64,000 nt of DNA from Salipaludibacillus keqinensis (GTDB lineage: Bacteria; Bacillota; Bacilli; Bacillales; Salisediminibacteriaceae): the NCBI RefSeq assembly GCF_003226325.1, contig NZ_PDOD01000002.1:682001-746000 (forward strand). The letters are read 5' to 3'. The notes beneath the pieces were generated by a model. It was given only the letters and a program-made list of their open reading frames with translations. It searched no databases and was not told the DNA's origin. The stretch's first letter is position 1, and each line of letters begins with the position of its first letter. Made by a program: the position numbers and the translations under genes. Below, piece after piece: positions 25,963 to 35,485 of the stretch.

Positions 25963-25990
25963 AAAAAAACAACGGCTAGTAGCCGTTGTT
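25963..25990 (-). terminator. Rho-independent terminator after minD
   Basis: Stem AACAACGGCT/AGCCGTTGTT with a 3-nt loop and seven T on the minus strand, ending 4 bp from the minD stop codon. Confidence 0.85.
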
Positions 25991-25993
25991 CGG

Positions 25994-26794
25994 TCATCCT
26001 CGTATTCCGAGGAACTTTTTTACTTTTTTAAATACACTGGACTGATCTTCTAATGACATTAGCGGTACAGTCTCACCATTAATGCGCCTGCTGATGTTCC
26101 GATAAGCAATGGAAGCTTTGCATTTCGGATCGAGGGCCACTGGCTCCCCATTGTTCGATGATTTAATAACATCATCATCATCAACAACTATTCCTAACAA
26201 ATCTATAGCCAGGATGGAGACGATCTCTTCTACATCCATTGATTCCCCATTTTTCATCATATGGCTGCGAATGCGGTTGATTACTAATTTAGGTGAAGCA
26301 ACATTTTCTTCTTTTTCTAACAAACCGATAATTCGATCCGCATCTCTCACTGATGAAATCTCAGGAGTCGTCACTACAATGGCTTGATCTGCTCCTGCTA
26401 CAGCATTTTTATACCCTTGTTCAATCCCTGCAGGGCAATCTATTAAAATATAATCATAATCTTGTTTTAATTCATCTACCAATATTTTCATTTGATCCGG
26501 CTCAACTGCAGATTTATCCTTGGTTTGGGCAGCAGGAAGGAGATAAAGACAATCGAAACGCTTGTCTTTAATAAGTGCTTGTTGAAGACGGCAGTTTCCT
26601 TCTATAACATCCACTAAATCATAAATAATTCTGTTTTCAAGACCCATGACGACATCAAGGTTTCGAAGGCCTATATCCGTATCTACTAAACATACTTTTT
26701 TTCCGGTAAGGGCTAGTGCCGTTCCGATATTAGCGGTCGTCGTTGTTTTACCGACACCACCTTTTCCAGAGGTAACAACAATTGCTTCTCCCAC
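25994..26794 (-). CDS. minD: Septum site-determining ATPase MinD
   Basis: 266-residue ParA/MinD ATPase that, with MinC, blocks division at the poles. The deviant Walker A KGGVGKTTTTANIG opens the protein, IDCPAGIEQG is the Walker B region, and the C-terminal amphipathic helix (SVFKKVKKFLGIRG) is the membrane-targeting sequence. It follows minC by about 70 bp and ends the mre-min cluster. Confidence 0.97.
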   Translation of the reverse strand: MGEAIVVTSGKGGVGKTTTTANIGTALALTGKKVCLVDTDIGLRNLDVVMGLENRIIYDLVDVIEGNCRLQQALIKDKRFDCLYLLPAAQTKDKSAVEPDQMKILVDELKQDYDYILIDCPAGIEQGYKNAVAGADQAIVVTTPEISSVRDADRIIGLLEKEENVASPKLVINRIRSHMMKNGESMDVEEIVSILAIDLLGIVVDDDDVIKSSNNGEPVALDPKCKASIAYRNISRRINGETVPLMSLEDQSSVFKKVKKFLGIRG

Positions 26795-26866
26795 ATTATT
26801 CTCCCCTTTCTTCCATTCTATTCTATCATTAATTAGGTAAAATTTATCATAAATTATACACCTTTA

Positions 26867-27562
26867 CTATTCTAATTTCATAGAAAGGTTCGGACGAATG
26901 TTAGAAAGCTTTTGCAATTTATCTAAAATCATTTCTTTATCTTCATTCACATAGGCACATTCCATATCTTCTTGTTTTTCCTCATCTTCCTCTGCATGTT
27001 CAGGAGGACGACGTATGATCGAAGAAATTCTTAATTGGGAAGGAGTCATGTTCGACGCACAAATAATCGCAGAATCGTTCCCTTCATATCCGGCATGGGC
27101 AACTCCGCGAAGTCGACCTAATATGTAGATATTTCCTGTGGCTTTCACCGTAGCCCCAGGGTTCACATCACCAATAAGTAATAAGTCTCCTTTTAAATCC
27201 AACACTTGACCTGAACGAACCATTTTCACGATGCGAGTGATCTGATTATTCCGCTTCATCTCTTCAGCCTCAACTTTGGTCAAGACATCTGAAGCAATTT
27301 CTTCAATGATCACATTCATTTCTTCAGAAAATAAGTTTTTAAAATCTTCTACTTGAACAGAATCTAGATACCGATGACCAATGTCTAGCTTCACTTTAAC
27401 TGGACCTTGTGCGCCACTGGAGGTGTCGGGTCGTTCAGATAACTTCTCTTTCAACTCATTTTTTAACGCATCCAGAGAGCAATGATCGTCTAATAAAAAT
27501 GTTAGACCGTCCTTTGTTCCCTTTATGATCACATGCTGAGCTTTTCTTTGTTTACTCGTCAT
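26867..27562 (-). CDS. minC: Septum site-determining protein MinC
   Basis: 231-residue inhibitor of FtsZ assembly. The N-terminal domain (about 1-100) is divergent; the C-terminal beta-helix domain is clear, with VRSGQVLDLKGDLLLIGDVN, then GATVKATGNIYILGRLRG and AHAGYEGND. The ATG at 27562 is preceded by GAGGTG at 10 bp; a start 18 bp upstream is possible. It acts with MinD encoded next. Confidence 0.95.
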   Translation of the reverse strand: MTSKQRKAQHVIIKGTKDGLTFLLDDHCSLDALKNELKEKLSERPDTSSGAQGPVKVKLDIGHRYLDSVQVEDFKNLFSEEMNVIIEEIASDVLTKVEAEEMKRNNQITRIVKMVRSGQVLDLKGDLLLIGDVNPGATVKATGNIYILGRLRGVAHAGYEGNDSAIICASNMTPSQLRISSIIRRPPEHAEEDEEKQEDMECAYVNEDKEMILDKLQKLSNIRPNLSMKLE

Positions 27563-27686
27563 AGAACTCTTACACCTCACTATCGATAGCGAATACTATT
27601 GTTTTGTTAAAGACTTTCGTTGGAATTGTTCGACATTTAAGCAGAACATGAGCGAATCAATCCCCATCTATAGAAGAGTCATACCT

Positions 27687-28211
27687 TTAATTCATTTCAT
27701 CCATTCGTCTTTCCAAATATTGAAACCACAGCCGCAAAGGAAAGGCAAAAACTGTGATTACGAGGAAATTCATGATCAGCGTAGGGATGAATCGTGTACT
27801 TAAAAAAGTTTCATGAGCAAGAGAAGTCTTCCCTAATAAAGTCATCATACCGTAAATATAGTATTCTAGAAGTCCTACTCCAACAACGACTGTTAAGATC
27901 AGAACCGCTAAGTTATCTTTGAAAAAAGGAATGGAGTTAGAAAACACATAAGCGATAAGCCCCATCCCGAATGTATACACACCTAACACTTGTGAATAAA
28001 TAATGTCATAAAGAACACCAAACGTTATCCCATAAAGGAGCCCGTTCCCTCTTCCACGATGAATTCCAGCCACTAAAATAAGCATAAACATCCACCGAGG
28101 GATCAATTGATACGCTGACCCATGAAAATCAGGGGCGAACACTTGATAAACCGTTCCTTCTAAAATAAACAAAATAAACAAGGCAATGAACATTGAATAA
28201 CGAATGATCAT
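27687..28211 (-). CDS. mreD: Rod shape-determining membrane protein MreD
   Basis: 174-residue membrane protein with about five helices and the pattern PRWMFMLILVAGIHRGRGNGLLYGITFGVLYDI typical of Bacillus MreD, split here by loops. It overlaps mreC by 4 bp, so the two are translationally coupled. It works in the elongasome with MreB and MreC. Confidence 0.93.
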   Translation of the reverse strand: MIIRYSMFIALFILFILEGTVYQVFAPDFHGSAYQLIPRWMFMLILVAGIHRGRGNGLLYGITFGVLYDIIYSQVLGVYTFGMGLIAYVFSNSIPFFKDNLAVLILTVVVGVGLLEYYIYGMMTLLGKTSLAHETFLSTRFIPTLIMNFLVITVFAFPLRLWFQYLERRMDEMN

Positions 28212-29104
28212 GAATCTTCGTCCTCTGCATCCAGATTGATTTCATCTTCAATTGATGGGGCGTCCCGTTCTATAACCATTACGTAATCCAAATGATAATA
28301 ATTAGCAGATGGTTCCACGTAAGCGGTCTGGGTAAGTCCGAATTCGTCATTCTCGTAATCGACGATTTCTCCAATGACCAATCCTTCTGGAAACACTCCT
28401 CCAAGACCTGAAGTAGAAACTGTTTGACCCGTTTCCAAGTCCACATCAATATCAATCTTCGTAAATTGTAAATAGCCGTTCTCGTGATCAATACCCTCAA
28501 TAAAGCCATAAACAGACTCATCTGCATCGACCATCGCTGAGATACGGTTTGTCACATCTTGGTCACTTAACAATTGAATGGAGGAAGAGAATTGAGAGAC
28601 TTGATCAATTTTACCGATCAGCCCTCCGGAAGTCATGACAGCCATATTTTCTTCAATTCCATCTTGTGCCCCTTTGTTAATCCCTACTTGTTCATTCCAG
28701 CGATCTGGAGACCGGTGAATCACGAGAGCAGAACGAACGGTATAATCCATTAAATGTAGATCATCTTGCAAATCTACTGCGCTCTCTAACTCTTCATTTC
28801 TTCTTCGTAACTGGTTCACCTCTACTTGCAGGGAAGCAAAATCGTCAAGGTGAGACTTTAACACTTGATTTTCTTCATACAAATTTCTCATGTCATTAAT
28901 GTTGTCAAAGAAACCCGCTACGAAATGAGCGGGTCTTGAAAATGCTGACTGAACCGAACCGACTGTATCCATCACAACTTGCTCTGGCCATGACAAAGCC
29001 CTGCGGTCACTCATGGAATAACCGATTAACGCCACAAGGATAATCATACAAACGAGCAGGACAATCAGTCGCTTGTTAGAAAAAAACGAAGACATATGCG
29101 ACAC
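28208..29104 (-). CDS. mreC: Rod shape-determining protein MreC
   Basis: 298-residue protein with one N-terminal membrane helix (about 11-28), a coiled coil (about 66-110) and the beta-barrel core of MreC. The core shows SALVIHRSPDRWNEQVGINKG, then VMTSGGLIGKI and VSTSGLGGVFPEGLVIG. It scaffolds the elongation machinery outside the membrane. The C-terminus is acidic. Gap to mreB is 3 bp. Confidence 0.95.
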   Translation of the reverse strand: MSHMSSFFSNKRLIVLLVCMIILVALIGYSMSDRRALSWPEQVVMDTVGSVQSAFSRPAHFVAGFFDNINDMRNLYEENQVLKSHLDDFASLQVEVNQLRRRNEELESAVDLQDDLHLMDYTVRSALVIHRSPDRWNEQVGINKGAQDGIEENMAVMTSGGLIGKIDQVSQFSSSIQLLSDQDVTNRISAMVDADESVYGFIEGIDHENGYLQFTKIDIDVDLETGQTVSTSGLGGVFPEGLVIGEIVDYENDEFGLTQTAYVEPSANYYHLDYVMVIERDAPSIEDEINLDAEDEDS

Positions 29105-29107
29105 CTA

Positions 29108-30148
29108 CTACCCTTTTCGATTTGACCGTACAGTTATTCCTGCTTTTGAACGAAATAAATGAAGATTTTCCAATGCTCTCCCTGTCCCAATTGCCACACA
29201 ATCTAAAGGATCTTCTGATACAAGAACAGGCATATTTGTCTCTTCACTTAACACTTTATCAAGATTTCTTAATAACGCCCCGCCTCCAGTTAACACAATA
29301 CCACGGTCCATAATATCTGCTGCCAATTCTGGCGGAGACTGTTCTAATGTATCTTTTACGGCTTGAACGATTTGTGTCACCGTATCAGCTAAGGCAGAAT
29401 TGATTTCCTCAGCACGAATGGAAATCGTCTTCGGTAAACCAGATACTAAATCGCGGCCACGAATATCCATTTCTTCATCTGGTTCTGGTTCTCCTGCATT
29501 ACCAATTTCAAATTTAATGGCTTCAGCTGTTCGCTCACCAATCATTAAGCTGTATGTCTTTTTAATATATTGAATAATAGAATCATCCATTTCATCACCA
29601 GCCACGCGAACAGATTGGCTCGTAACAATTCCACCTAATGAGATAATGGCTACTTCAGTCGTACCTCCACCGATATCCACGATCATGCTTCCTGTTGGTT
29701 CCCAAACAGGCAAGTTAGCTCCGATGGCTGCTGCAAAGGGTTCCTCAATGGTATAAGCTTCTTTCGCTCCAGCCTGTTTCGTAGCATCTTCTACAGCACG
29801 TTTCTCAACGGCTGTAATACCTGAAGGGACACAAACCATGACGTTCGGCTTTCTTGTGAAAATAGAACGATTCCGTAAAGCTTGTTGAATAAAATACTTC
29901 ATCATTGTAGCTGTTGTATCAAAATCAGCGATCACTCCATCTTTCATAGGACGGATGGCTACAATATTCCCCGGTGTTCGTCCGATCATATTCTTGGCGT
30001 CATTTCCTACCGCTTCAATCGAACCTGAGTCAGAGCGAATGGCTACGACTGATGGTTCACGAAGAATGACCCCTTTCCCCTTCACGTAAACTAAAGTGTT
30101 AGCTGTTCCTAAATCAATCCCTAAATCTTTTGAAAAACCTGCAAACAT
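29108..30148 (-). CDS. mreB: Rod shape-determining actin homologue MreB
   Basis: 346-residue bacterial actin that directs side-wall synthesis. Signatures: [19 protein letters not shown] (phosphate 1), [36 protein letters not shown] (phosphate 2) and [15 protein letters not shown] (adenosine motif). First gene of mreBCD; about 266 bp of non-coding DNA separate it from radC and should contain its promoter. Confidence 0.97.
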   Translation of the reverse strand: MFAGFSKDLGIDLGTANTLVYVKGKGVILREPSVVAIRSDSGSIEAVGNDAKNMIGRTPGNIVAIRPMKDGVIADFDTTATMMKYFIQQALRNRSIFTRKPNVMVCVPSGITAVEKRAVEDATKQAGAKEAYTIEEPFAAAIGANLPVWEPTGSMIVDIGGGTTEVAIISLGGIVTSQSVRVAGDEMDDSIIQYIKKTYSLMIGERTAEAIKFEIGNAGEPEPDEEMDIRGRDLVSGLPKTISIRAEEINSALADTVTQIVQAVKDTLEQSPPELAADIMDRGIVLTGGGALLRNLDKVLSEETNMPVLVSEDPLDCVAIGTGRALENLHLFRSKAGITVRSNRKG

Positions 30149-30414
30149 CTATGTAATCTCCCTTCGCTCATTCGAACTTTTCATCTGTCTATTTAGTAAA
30201 AATTAGTAATGGGCGATTGACGACAAAGCCCATACGGATAATTATACTCAATCTTTGAACAGATGAGTAGTATTTTCATTCATCTCCACAAAAATCCTCA
30301 TTTTATCCTAACACACGCAACTATTCATGTACATAAAGGAATCATCGATGTTTAGCGAGATTTAGATTTTTTGAGTTTTGCAGAAGTGGAAGTACGGAGA
30401 GGGGGGTTCTACCT

Positions 30415-31101
30415 TTATAAATAACCTTTTTCTTTTAATGAGCAAAATCGTTGGTCTCCAATAATGACATGATCAAGCAAGTCGATGCCTAGCATTTTTC
30501 CAGACTCACTCAACCGCTTCGTGACATCAATATCTTCTTGGCTTGGCGCGGGATCTCCGGAAGGATGATTATGCAGACAGACGATAGACGCTGCCGAGTA
30601 GCGGAAAGCTTCCTTAAAAACCTCCCTTGGGTGTACTATACTGGCATTGAGGCTGCCTATAAAAATTGTTTGTTTGTGGATGACTTGGTTTTTAGTATTC
30701 AAATAGAGGCATATAAAATGTTCTTGATTGAGGTGACGCATCTCTTCCATCATATATTGAGATACATCTTCAGGGGAGCGGATTACGTAACGATCCTCCG
30801 CTTGGAATTGTTGCACTCGTCTACCTAACTCGAGGGCTGCTTTCACTTGCACAGCTTTTGCTTCACCAATGCCGCGAATATCCATTAGCTCTTTCACACT
30901 GGCGTCTTTCAATAATTTCAAACCATCAAAATGTTGAATCACTCTTGCAGCTAATTGAATGACCGATTCAGACTTTGAGCCGGAACCTAAGAGAAGGGCA
31001 ATTAATTCCTGGTTGGATAAAGCTTGAGGCCCATCCCTTACTAAACGCTCCCTCGGTCGTTCGCTTTTTGGAACATCTCTAATCATCATAGCCATGGTCA
31101 T
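30415..31101 (-). CDS. radC: RadC family JAB-domain protein
   Basis: 228-residue protein with an N-terminal helix-hairpin-helix region (KELMDIRGIGEAKAVQVKAA, about 65-85) and a C-terminal JAB/MPN domain whose zinc motif reads HNHPSGDPAPSQED. Function is unsettled: it was once tied to repair and is named for that. Placement between maf and mreB is as in B. subtilis. GGAGG lies 8 bp ahead of the ATG. Confidence 0.94.
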   Translation of the reverse strand: MTMAMMIRDVPKSERPRERLVRDGPQALSNQELIALLLGSGSKSESVIQLAARVIQHFDGLKLLKDASVKELMDIRGIGEAKAVQVKAALELGRRVQQFQAEDRYVIRSPEDVSQYMMEEMRHLNQEHFICLYLNTKNQVIHKQTIFIGSLNASIVHPREVFKEAFRYSAASIVCLHNHPSGDPAPSQEDIDVTKRLSESGKMLGIDLLDHVIIGDQRFCSLKEKGYL

Positions 31102-31122
31102 GCTTCCTACCTCCTTTTACTG

Positions 31123-31162
31123 ACTCCCTTCATTTCCCGTATATCTGAAAAATGAAGGGAGT
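31123..31162 (-). terminator. Hairpin between maf and radC
   Basis: ACTCCCTTCATTT / AAATGAAGGGAGT form a 13-bp perfect stem with a 14-nt loop. There is no T run on the minus strand before the radC ribosome binding site, so it may tune rather than stop transcription; a short T run does follow on the plus strand. Confidence 0.55.
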
Positions 31163-31164
31163 TT

Positions 31165-31728
31165 TCATTCACTATGAAATTGCTTTAAAGCTCGCACAAC
31201 CTTTGCAATCGGTAGCCCCACAACCGTATAGTAGTCACCATGAATTTTTTCCACAAGCGTTGCTCCTAAGCCTTGTATTCCATAGGCTCCCGCCTTATCA
31301 AACGGTTCTCCACTATCGATATAAGAATCAATCTCTGCCTCTGTTAATGAATAAAAATACACACGAGTCTTGTCTACGAATGTCATCTCTTTCTCTGCAG
31401 ATAACAAAGAAACCCCCGTAAGTACGTCATGCTCTGTTCCGGAAAGGCGTTGAAGCATCTTTTTCGCATCTAATTTGTCTTGAGGTTTGCCTAGAATCTT
31501 TTCATCAACGACGACAACCGTATCGGCAGCAAGAATGACTTCGCTAGGAAAACGACTAAAGACATCTTGTGCTTTTTGATAAGCTAAAGAGGAGACGACT
31601 TTTTCCGGCGAATCCTGTTCATTTACTATTTCTTCTACTTCACTAGGTATAATGGTGAATGTGAGTTCAGCTTGTTCTAAAAGCTGCTTTCTTCTCGGAG
31701 ATTGAGAGGCTAATATGAAAGGTTTCAT
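31165..31728 (-). CDS. maf: Maf-family nucleotide pyrophosphatase
   Basis: 187-residue Maf/Ham1-type pyrophosphatase, predicted to hydrolyse dTTP/UTP or modified nucleotides. Signatures: ILASQSPRRKQLL at the N-terminus, ILAADTVVVVD (catalytic Asp) and EPFDKAGAYGIQG. The start at 31728 agrees with the family N-terminus; in-frame codons further upstream (to 31812) would add up to 28 unconserved residues. Conserved position next to radC. Confidence 0.93.
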   Translation of the reverse strand: MKPFILASQSPRRKQLLEQAELTFTIIPSEVEEIVNEQDSPEKVVSSLAYQKAQDVFSRFPSEVILAADTVVVVDEKILGKPQDKLDAKKMLQRLSGTEHDVLTGVSLLSAEKEMTFVDKTRVYFYSLTEAEIDSYIDSGEPFDKAGAYGIQGLGATLVEKIHGDYYTVVGLPIAKVVRALKQFHSE

Positions 31729-31833
31729 GCGGGTACCCATCCTTCTTTTTTTTAGTAAAAATAAAGAAGAAGAGTCTGTAATTAGTTTACTAGACCCTTC
31801 CTTTATATTCAAGTTTCTTCTTAATAGTGGAAA

Positions 31834-33270
31834 TTATTCCTCACCAAAGATCAATTCTTTCGCAGCAATACCCGGATTCGTCATTTCTTTCGGGTCTAGA
31901 ATTCGGTCTAATTCTTCTTCAGATAAAATGCCCCGTTCGATACATATTTCTCTTACAGGGCGGTTTGAAGTGATGGCTTCCTTTGCAATTCTCGCAGCCG
32001 TTTCATAGCCGACGTGAGGATTAATTGCGGTAATAATACCCACACTGTTCTCCACGAGAGATTTGCAGTGTTCGATATTTGCTTCGATTCCTTCAACAGC
32101 AAAATCTCTAAAGACGTTCATCCCATTTTGCAAAATAGTAAAGGATTGAAGCAAGTTAAACACCAAGACCGGCTCCATGACATTTAATTCTAACTGCCCT
32201 GCTTCAGACGCTAAGCTGATCGTGTGATCGTTCCCAATGACTTGAAAAGAGATCTGGTTAATTACTTCACACATGACAGGGTTTACTTTTCCAGGCATGA
32301 TCGATGATCCAGCCTGTCTCGGTGGTAAATTGATTTCATTGAGACCTGTTCTTGGTCCCGAGCTCATAAGTCTCAAGTCGTTAGCAATCTTTGATAAGTT
32401 AATCGCCAATATTTTCATCGTACTTGAAAGTTGTGTATACGCATCGGTATTCTGAGTAGCATCGACTAAATCTTCTGCACGATGGAAGGGCATACCCGTC
32501 ATTTCCGCAAGATTTTTCGTGACTTGGTCGATGTAAGCTGGCATGGCATTTAAGCCTGTCCCTACAGCCGTTGCTCCCATATTCACTTCATACAGGTGGT
32601 CGACGGATTGCTTCACTCTCGCCAAGTCACGAGAAAGGAGGCGTCGATATGATCCAAACTCTTGACCTAACCGAATGGGAACGGCATCTTGAAGGTGCGT
32701 TCTGCCCATTTTAATCACTTCATCAAATTCATCTTCCTTTTTCTTCATGGTGGCAACTAAATCATTTAACGCTGTAATCAGACCATTCGATAAATATAAA
32801 CAAGCAATGTGAATCGCTGTTGGGAACGCATCATTGGTGGATTGGGCCATGTTGACGTGCGTATTCGGGCTCACTCTGACATATTCGCCTTTTTTCCCGC
32901 CTAAGATTTCGATGGCCCGGTTCGCAATGACTTCATTAGCATTCATATTAAACGACGTGCCTGCACCACCTTGAATGCTATCAACGATAAACTCGTCATT
33001 GAGTTTTCCTTCGATCACATCATCAGACGCTTGCATGATGGCCTCTGCGATATTTTTATTTAATCCACCTACTGTAGAATTGGCTTTTGCCGCAGCTTTC
33101 TTCACATATCCAAACGCTTTAATTAATTCTTCATGCGGGGGATATCCTGTAATTGGGAAGTTTTCCTTCGCTCTAATTGTTTGTATTCCATAATAGGCAT
33201 GAGCAGGTATTTCTTTTTCTCCCATTAAATCTCGTTCAATTCTCATTGTTGTGGTTTGATCTGTTGTCAT
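31834..33270 (-). CDS. aspA: Aspartate ammonia-lyase
   Basis: 478-residue class II fumarase/aspartase superfamily enzyme that converts L-aspartate to fumarate and ammonia. The superfamily loop GSSIMPGKVNPVMCE is intact, and QGGAGTSFNMNANEVIANRA plus MGRTHLQDAVP are the other active-site segments. These fit aspartase better than fumarase. Its placement between spoIIB and maf is not part of the usual Bacillus order, so it looks like an insertion. GGGGTCA is a weak site before the ATG. Confidence 0.92.
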   Translation of the reverse strand: MTTDQTTTMRIERDLMGEKEIPAHAYYGIQTIRAKENFPITGYPPHEELIKAFGYVKKAAAKANSTVGGLNKNIAEAIMQASDDVIEGKLNDEFIVDSIQGGAGTSFNMNANEVIANRAIEILGGKKGEYVRVSPNTHVNMAQSTNDAFPTAIHIACLYLSNGLITALNDLVATMKKKEDEFDEVIKMGRTHLQDAVPIRLGQEFGSYRRLLSRDLARVKQSVDHLYEVNMGATAVGTGLNAMPAYIDQVTKNLAEMTGMPFHRAEDLVDATQNTDAYTQLSSTMKILAINLSKIANDLRLMSSGPRTGLNEINLPPRQAGSSIMPGKVNPVMCEVINQISFQVIGNDHTISLASEAGQLELNVMEPVLVFNLLQSFTILQNGMNVFRDFAVEGIEANIEHCKSLVENSVGIITAINPHVGYETAARIAKEAITSNRPVREICIERGILSEEELDRILDPKEMTNPGIAAKELIFGEE

Positions 33271-33309
33271 GATTGACCCCTTCCGCTTTTCTCTAAAACT
33301 AGATTTTGC

Positions 33310-34398
33310 TTAACTTCCCTCATTCAACTCCAACGTGGAAAGTAGTTCTTTATAAGTGATCAGACTGTTTAAAATAGCACCTTGCATCTCCCATGCAAAA
33401 GCTGATGAGGACACATTCGCTGAATAAACGCTCATCACTGATTGGCTCTGTTCCATCCACTGAACCAAGAGTTGTTCCACTTGATCATTTGATACGGTCA
33501 CTTGTTCCAGGTTGTCCTGCCAAGCTTGTCCCGTAGCAAAAAACTCAGTAATTTCCTCATCTGAAGGCGTTCCTCCGGCAATATCATCAACGGTGATATC
33601 AGCTGCTTTACTGATCCATGTGATCCCTTCCAATAAGTAGGCATGAAGATCTTCATTCAGTTGAAGATGGTCTGTACTGACAGTATAAGGCTTCACATAT
33701 GTTTCTTGTCCTTGACTTTCTAAGACTGCCGCTAATTGGTCCGCACTTTCTCGATCTGCTCCCGCTCCAACGAATAAATAGTGCGTTCCATTTTCCTCAA
33801 TCAACCTTGAAGGGAATCCTTTATCTTTCAACGAAGAGGCTATTTCATTTCCTTTTTCTTCAGTGGAAAATGCCCCTGCTTGTACTAAGTATAAATCAAG
33901 AGGGGGTAAAGATGCCATGACATTTTCATCTTCATCTATTGCCGCTGCAATGGGAAGGTTGTCTCCACTCGTGCTCTGCGTCCCCATCATGGTTGATTCT
34001 CCAGCAGTACTTTCTCCTCCTGTAAATAACGATAACAACATCATACCAAAGGCGCCGCCTACTAGAATGGCCGCCGCAATTGAAAGAAACACTCTACTTC
34101 GTAAAAAACCTATCGGTAATTTCACTGTAGAAATACTGCTTTTCTTTTTCCGATTCACCGGTGGCAGTTTAGGACTTTTTAAACTTTTCCCATCATCCCA
34201 AAAGGGCACCGGTTCTTCAGAAGCGGCTTTATGTTTTTCAAAGTCAACGATGGTCTTTCCTGAATCTCTTAATGGAACTTTGATTTTTCGAGATTCTGAA
34301 TTCAATGTGCTTGTTCCCTTTTTTTCCATTCCTAACAAATCTTCTATCTTTTTATGCTTTCCATTGAGACGCACGTGAACTTGTTTTTCTTCTCTCAT
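33310..34398 (-). CDS. spoIIB: Sporulation protein SpoIIB (SPOR domain)
   Basis: 362-residue protein with a basic cytoplasmic N-terminus of about 100 residues, one membrane helix (about 103-126) and an extracytoplasmic SPOR domain (about 168-240: LYLVQAGAFSTEEKGNEIA, then FVGAGADRESADQLA), followed by a helical C-terminal region. SPOR domains bind denuded glycan at septa. The domain order and location between comC and maf match B. subtilis SpoIIB, which helps septal thinning at the onset of engulfment. The sequence itself is divergent. Confidence 0.85.
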   Translation of the reverse strand: MREEKQVHVRLNGKHKKIEDLLGMEKKGTSTLNSESRKIKVPLRDSGKTIVDFEKHKAASEEPVPFWDDGKSLKSPKLPPVNRKKKSSISTVKLPIGFLRSRVFLSIAAAILVGGAFGMMLLSLFTGGESTAGESTMMGTQSTSGDNLPIAAAIDEDENVMASLPPLDLYLVQAGAFSTEEKGNEIASSLKDKGFPSRLIEENGTHYLFVGAGADRESADQLAAVLESQGQETYVKPYTVSTDHLQLNEDLHAYLLEGITWISKAADITVDDIAGGTPSDEEITEFFATGQAWQDNLEQVTVSNDQVEQLLVQWMEQSQSVMSVYSANVSSSAFAWEMQGAILNSLITYKELLSTLELNEGS

Positions 34399-34499
34399 AG
34401 CAAGTCTATGCTCCTTTCATATCGGATCAGCCTTTGTTAAAGTCTATTAATTAACCGAAAATGATAGAACCATTTCATATAAAAAGATGAAAGACATAA

Positions 34500-34646
34500 T
34501 TACAGAAAAAAAAGACCTTGTCGCTCGCTTAGGGAAGAACTTGTCAACAATGGCCTCTCATCAGGGCTTGTAAGTTCGTCTTCGAAAAGGGAGCTGAGGT
34601 CTTCCACATTTGCATAAACAGGAATAGCCTGCTTTTTTAATTTCAC
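34500..34646 (-). CDS. Possible 48-residue protein downstream of pilO
   Basis: A GTG-started frame 11 bp after the pilO stop codes for about 48 residues starting MKLKKQAIPVYANVEDL and containing an acidic middle (LFEDELTSPDE). It has no clear ribosome binding site, but translation could be coupled to pilO. It has no membrane segment and no recognised family. It ends in a T-rich stretch of the minus strand that could serve as termination. It could be a small pilus-operon gene or chance. Confidence 0.35.
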   Translation of the reverse strand: MKLKKQAIPVYANVEDLSSLFEDELTSPDERPLLTSSSLSERQGLFFL

Positions 34647-34657
34647 GATACTAGGAA

Positions 34658-35485
34658 CTATGGGTTTTGGTAAATAGGCGTTTCTTTCAGCTCAGGCTGG
34701 ATGAACGGACGTGCTGTCTCATAGTCACCAAAAGTATCAACTAAATCGTCAATGTAATACGTGCTCACATTTACCTCGAATGTTAGAAGTTCTGGGGACT
34801 CACTCTCTTCTTCATCTAGTAACATGTCTGACTCAGAAGGTGCAGTGAAAGATAATCCGTAAATTTCTGTGAGCCTGTCTAATTGCTCAAGTTCATGAAG
34901 AAACTGAAACAACTGCTCATATGTCTCTGCCTGAACAGAAAGACTAGCTGTCACTTGGTTCACTTCTTCATTGTCTCCTAAGATTATTGTAGAGTCTTCC
35001 AAGTCCTCTGTTGGATTTATCTCCTCATCAAGAACAACAGTGTCTTCAGGTGAGTCCATCACCACAACATCTTCATCCACGACGACTTCTTCGGTCTCTT
35101 CAGTCCCATCTTCAGGAACCTCCTCTTCAGGAAGGGTAAACACAGTGCTTAGAAGAAGGTCTTTAGAAAAAGTATACCTGAATATTTCTGCCCCTGAAAT
35201 AAGCTCGGCTTTCTCCATGTCCAGCATCCAATGATCCACCCATGGATGAACTGGTACTGTTCGAAGCAGCTCATGAATTTCATGGTCTTCATACGAATCA
35301 GCCGTTTCCTGCGAGCTCTCTATAGACGCTAAAATTTCTTCTTCAAACGCCAGTTCATTCTCTTTTTCAGCCACATCTTGTTTCAACGGTTGTAAGATGA
35401 AAAAGTAATAAGTAAGAACACTCACTAATAGAAGAGCAACCACGACGATCATCGCCGTTTGAATTCTTTTAAATTCGATATTCAA
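34658..35485 (-). CDS. pilO: Type IV pilus assembly protein PilO with acidic insert
   Basis: 275-residue inner-membrane protein of the pilus alignment complex. One N-terminal helix (about 11-31), then a coiled coil (about 35-60), then a ferredoxin-like domain. Residues about 119-175 are an insertion rich in Glu, Asp, Val and Thr that I would not expect in the fold. The C-terminal strand region (LLTFEVNVSTYYIDDL) is typical. It overlaps pilN by 4 bp. Identity rests mainly on topology and position after pilM and pilN. Confidence 0.8.
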   Translation of the reverse strand: MNIEFKRIQTAMIVVVALLLVSVLTYYFFILQPLKQDVAEKENELAFEEEILASIESSQETADSYEDHEIHELLRTVPVHPWVDHWMLDMEKAELISGAEIFRYTFSKDLLLSTVFTLPEEEVPEDGTEETEEVVVDEDVVVMDSPEDTVVLDEEINPTEDLEDSTIILGDNEEVNQVTASLSVQAETYEQLFQFLHELEQLDRLTEIYGLSFTAPSESDMLLDEEESESPELLTFEVNVSTYYIDDLVDTFGDYETARPFIQPELKETPIYQNP

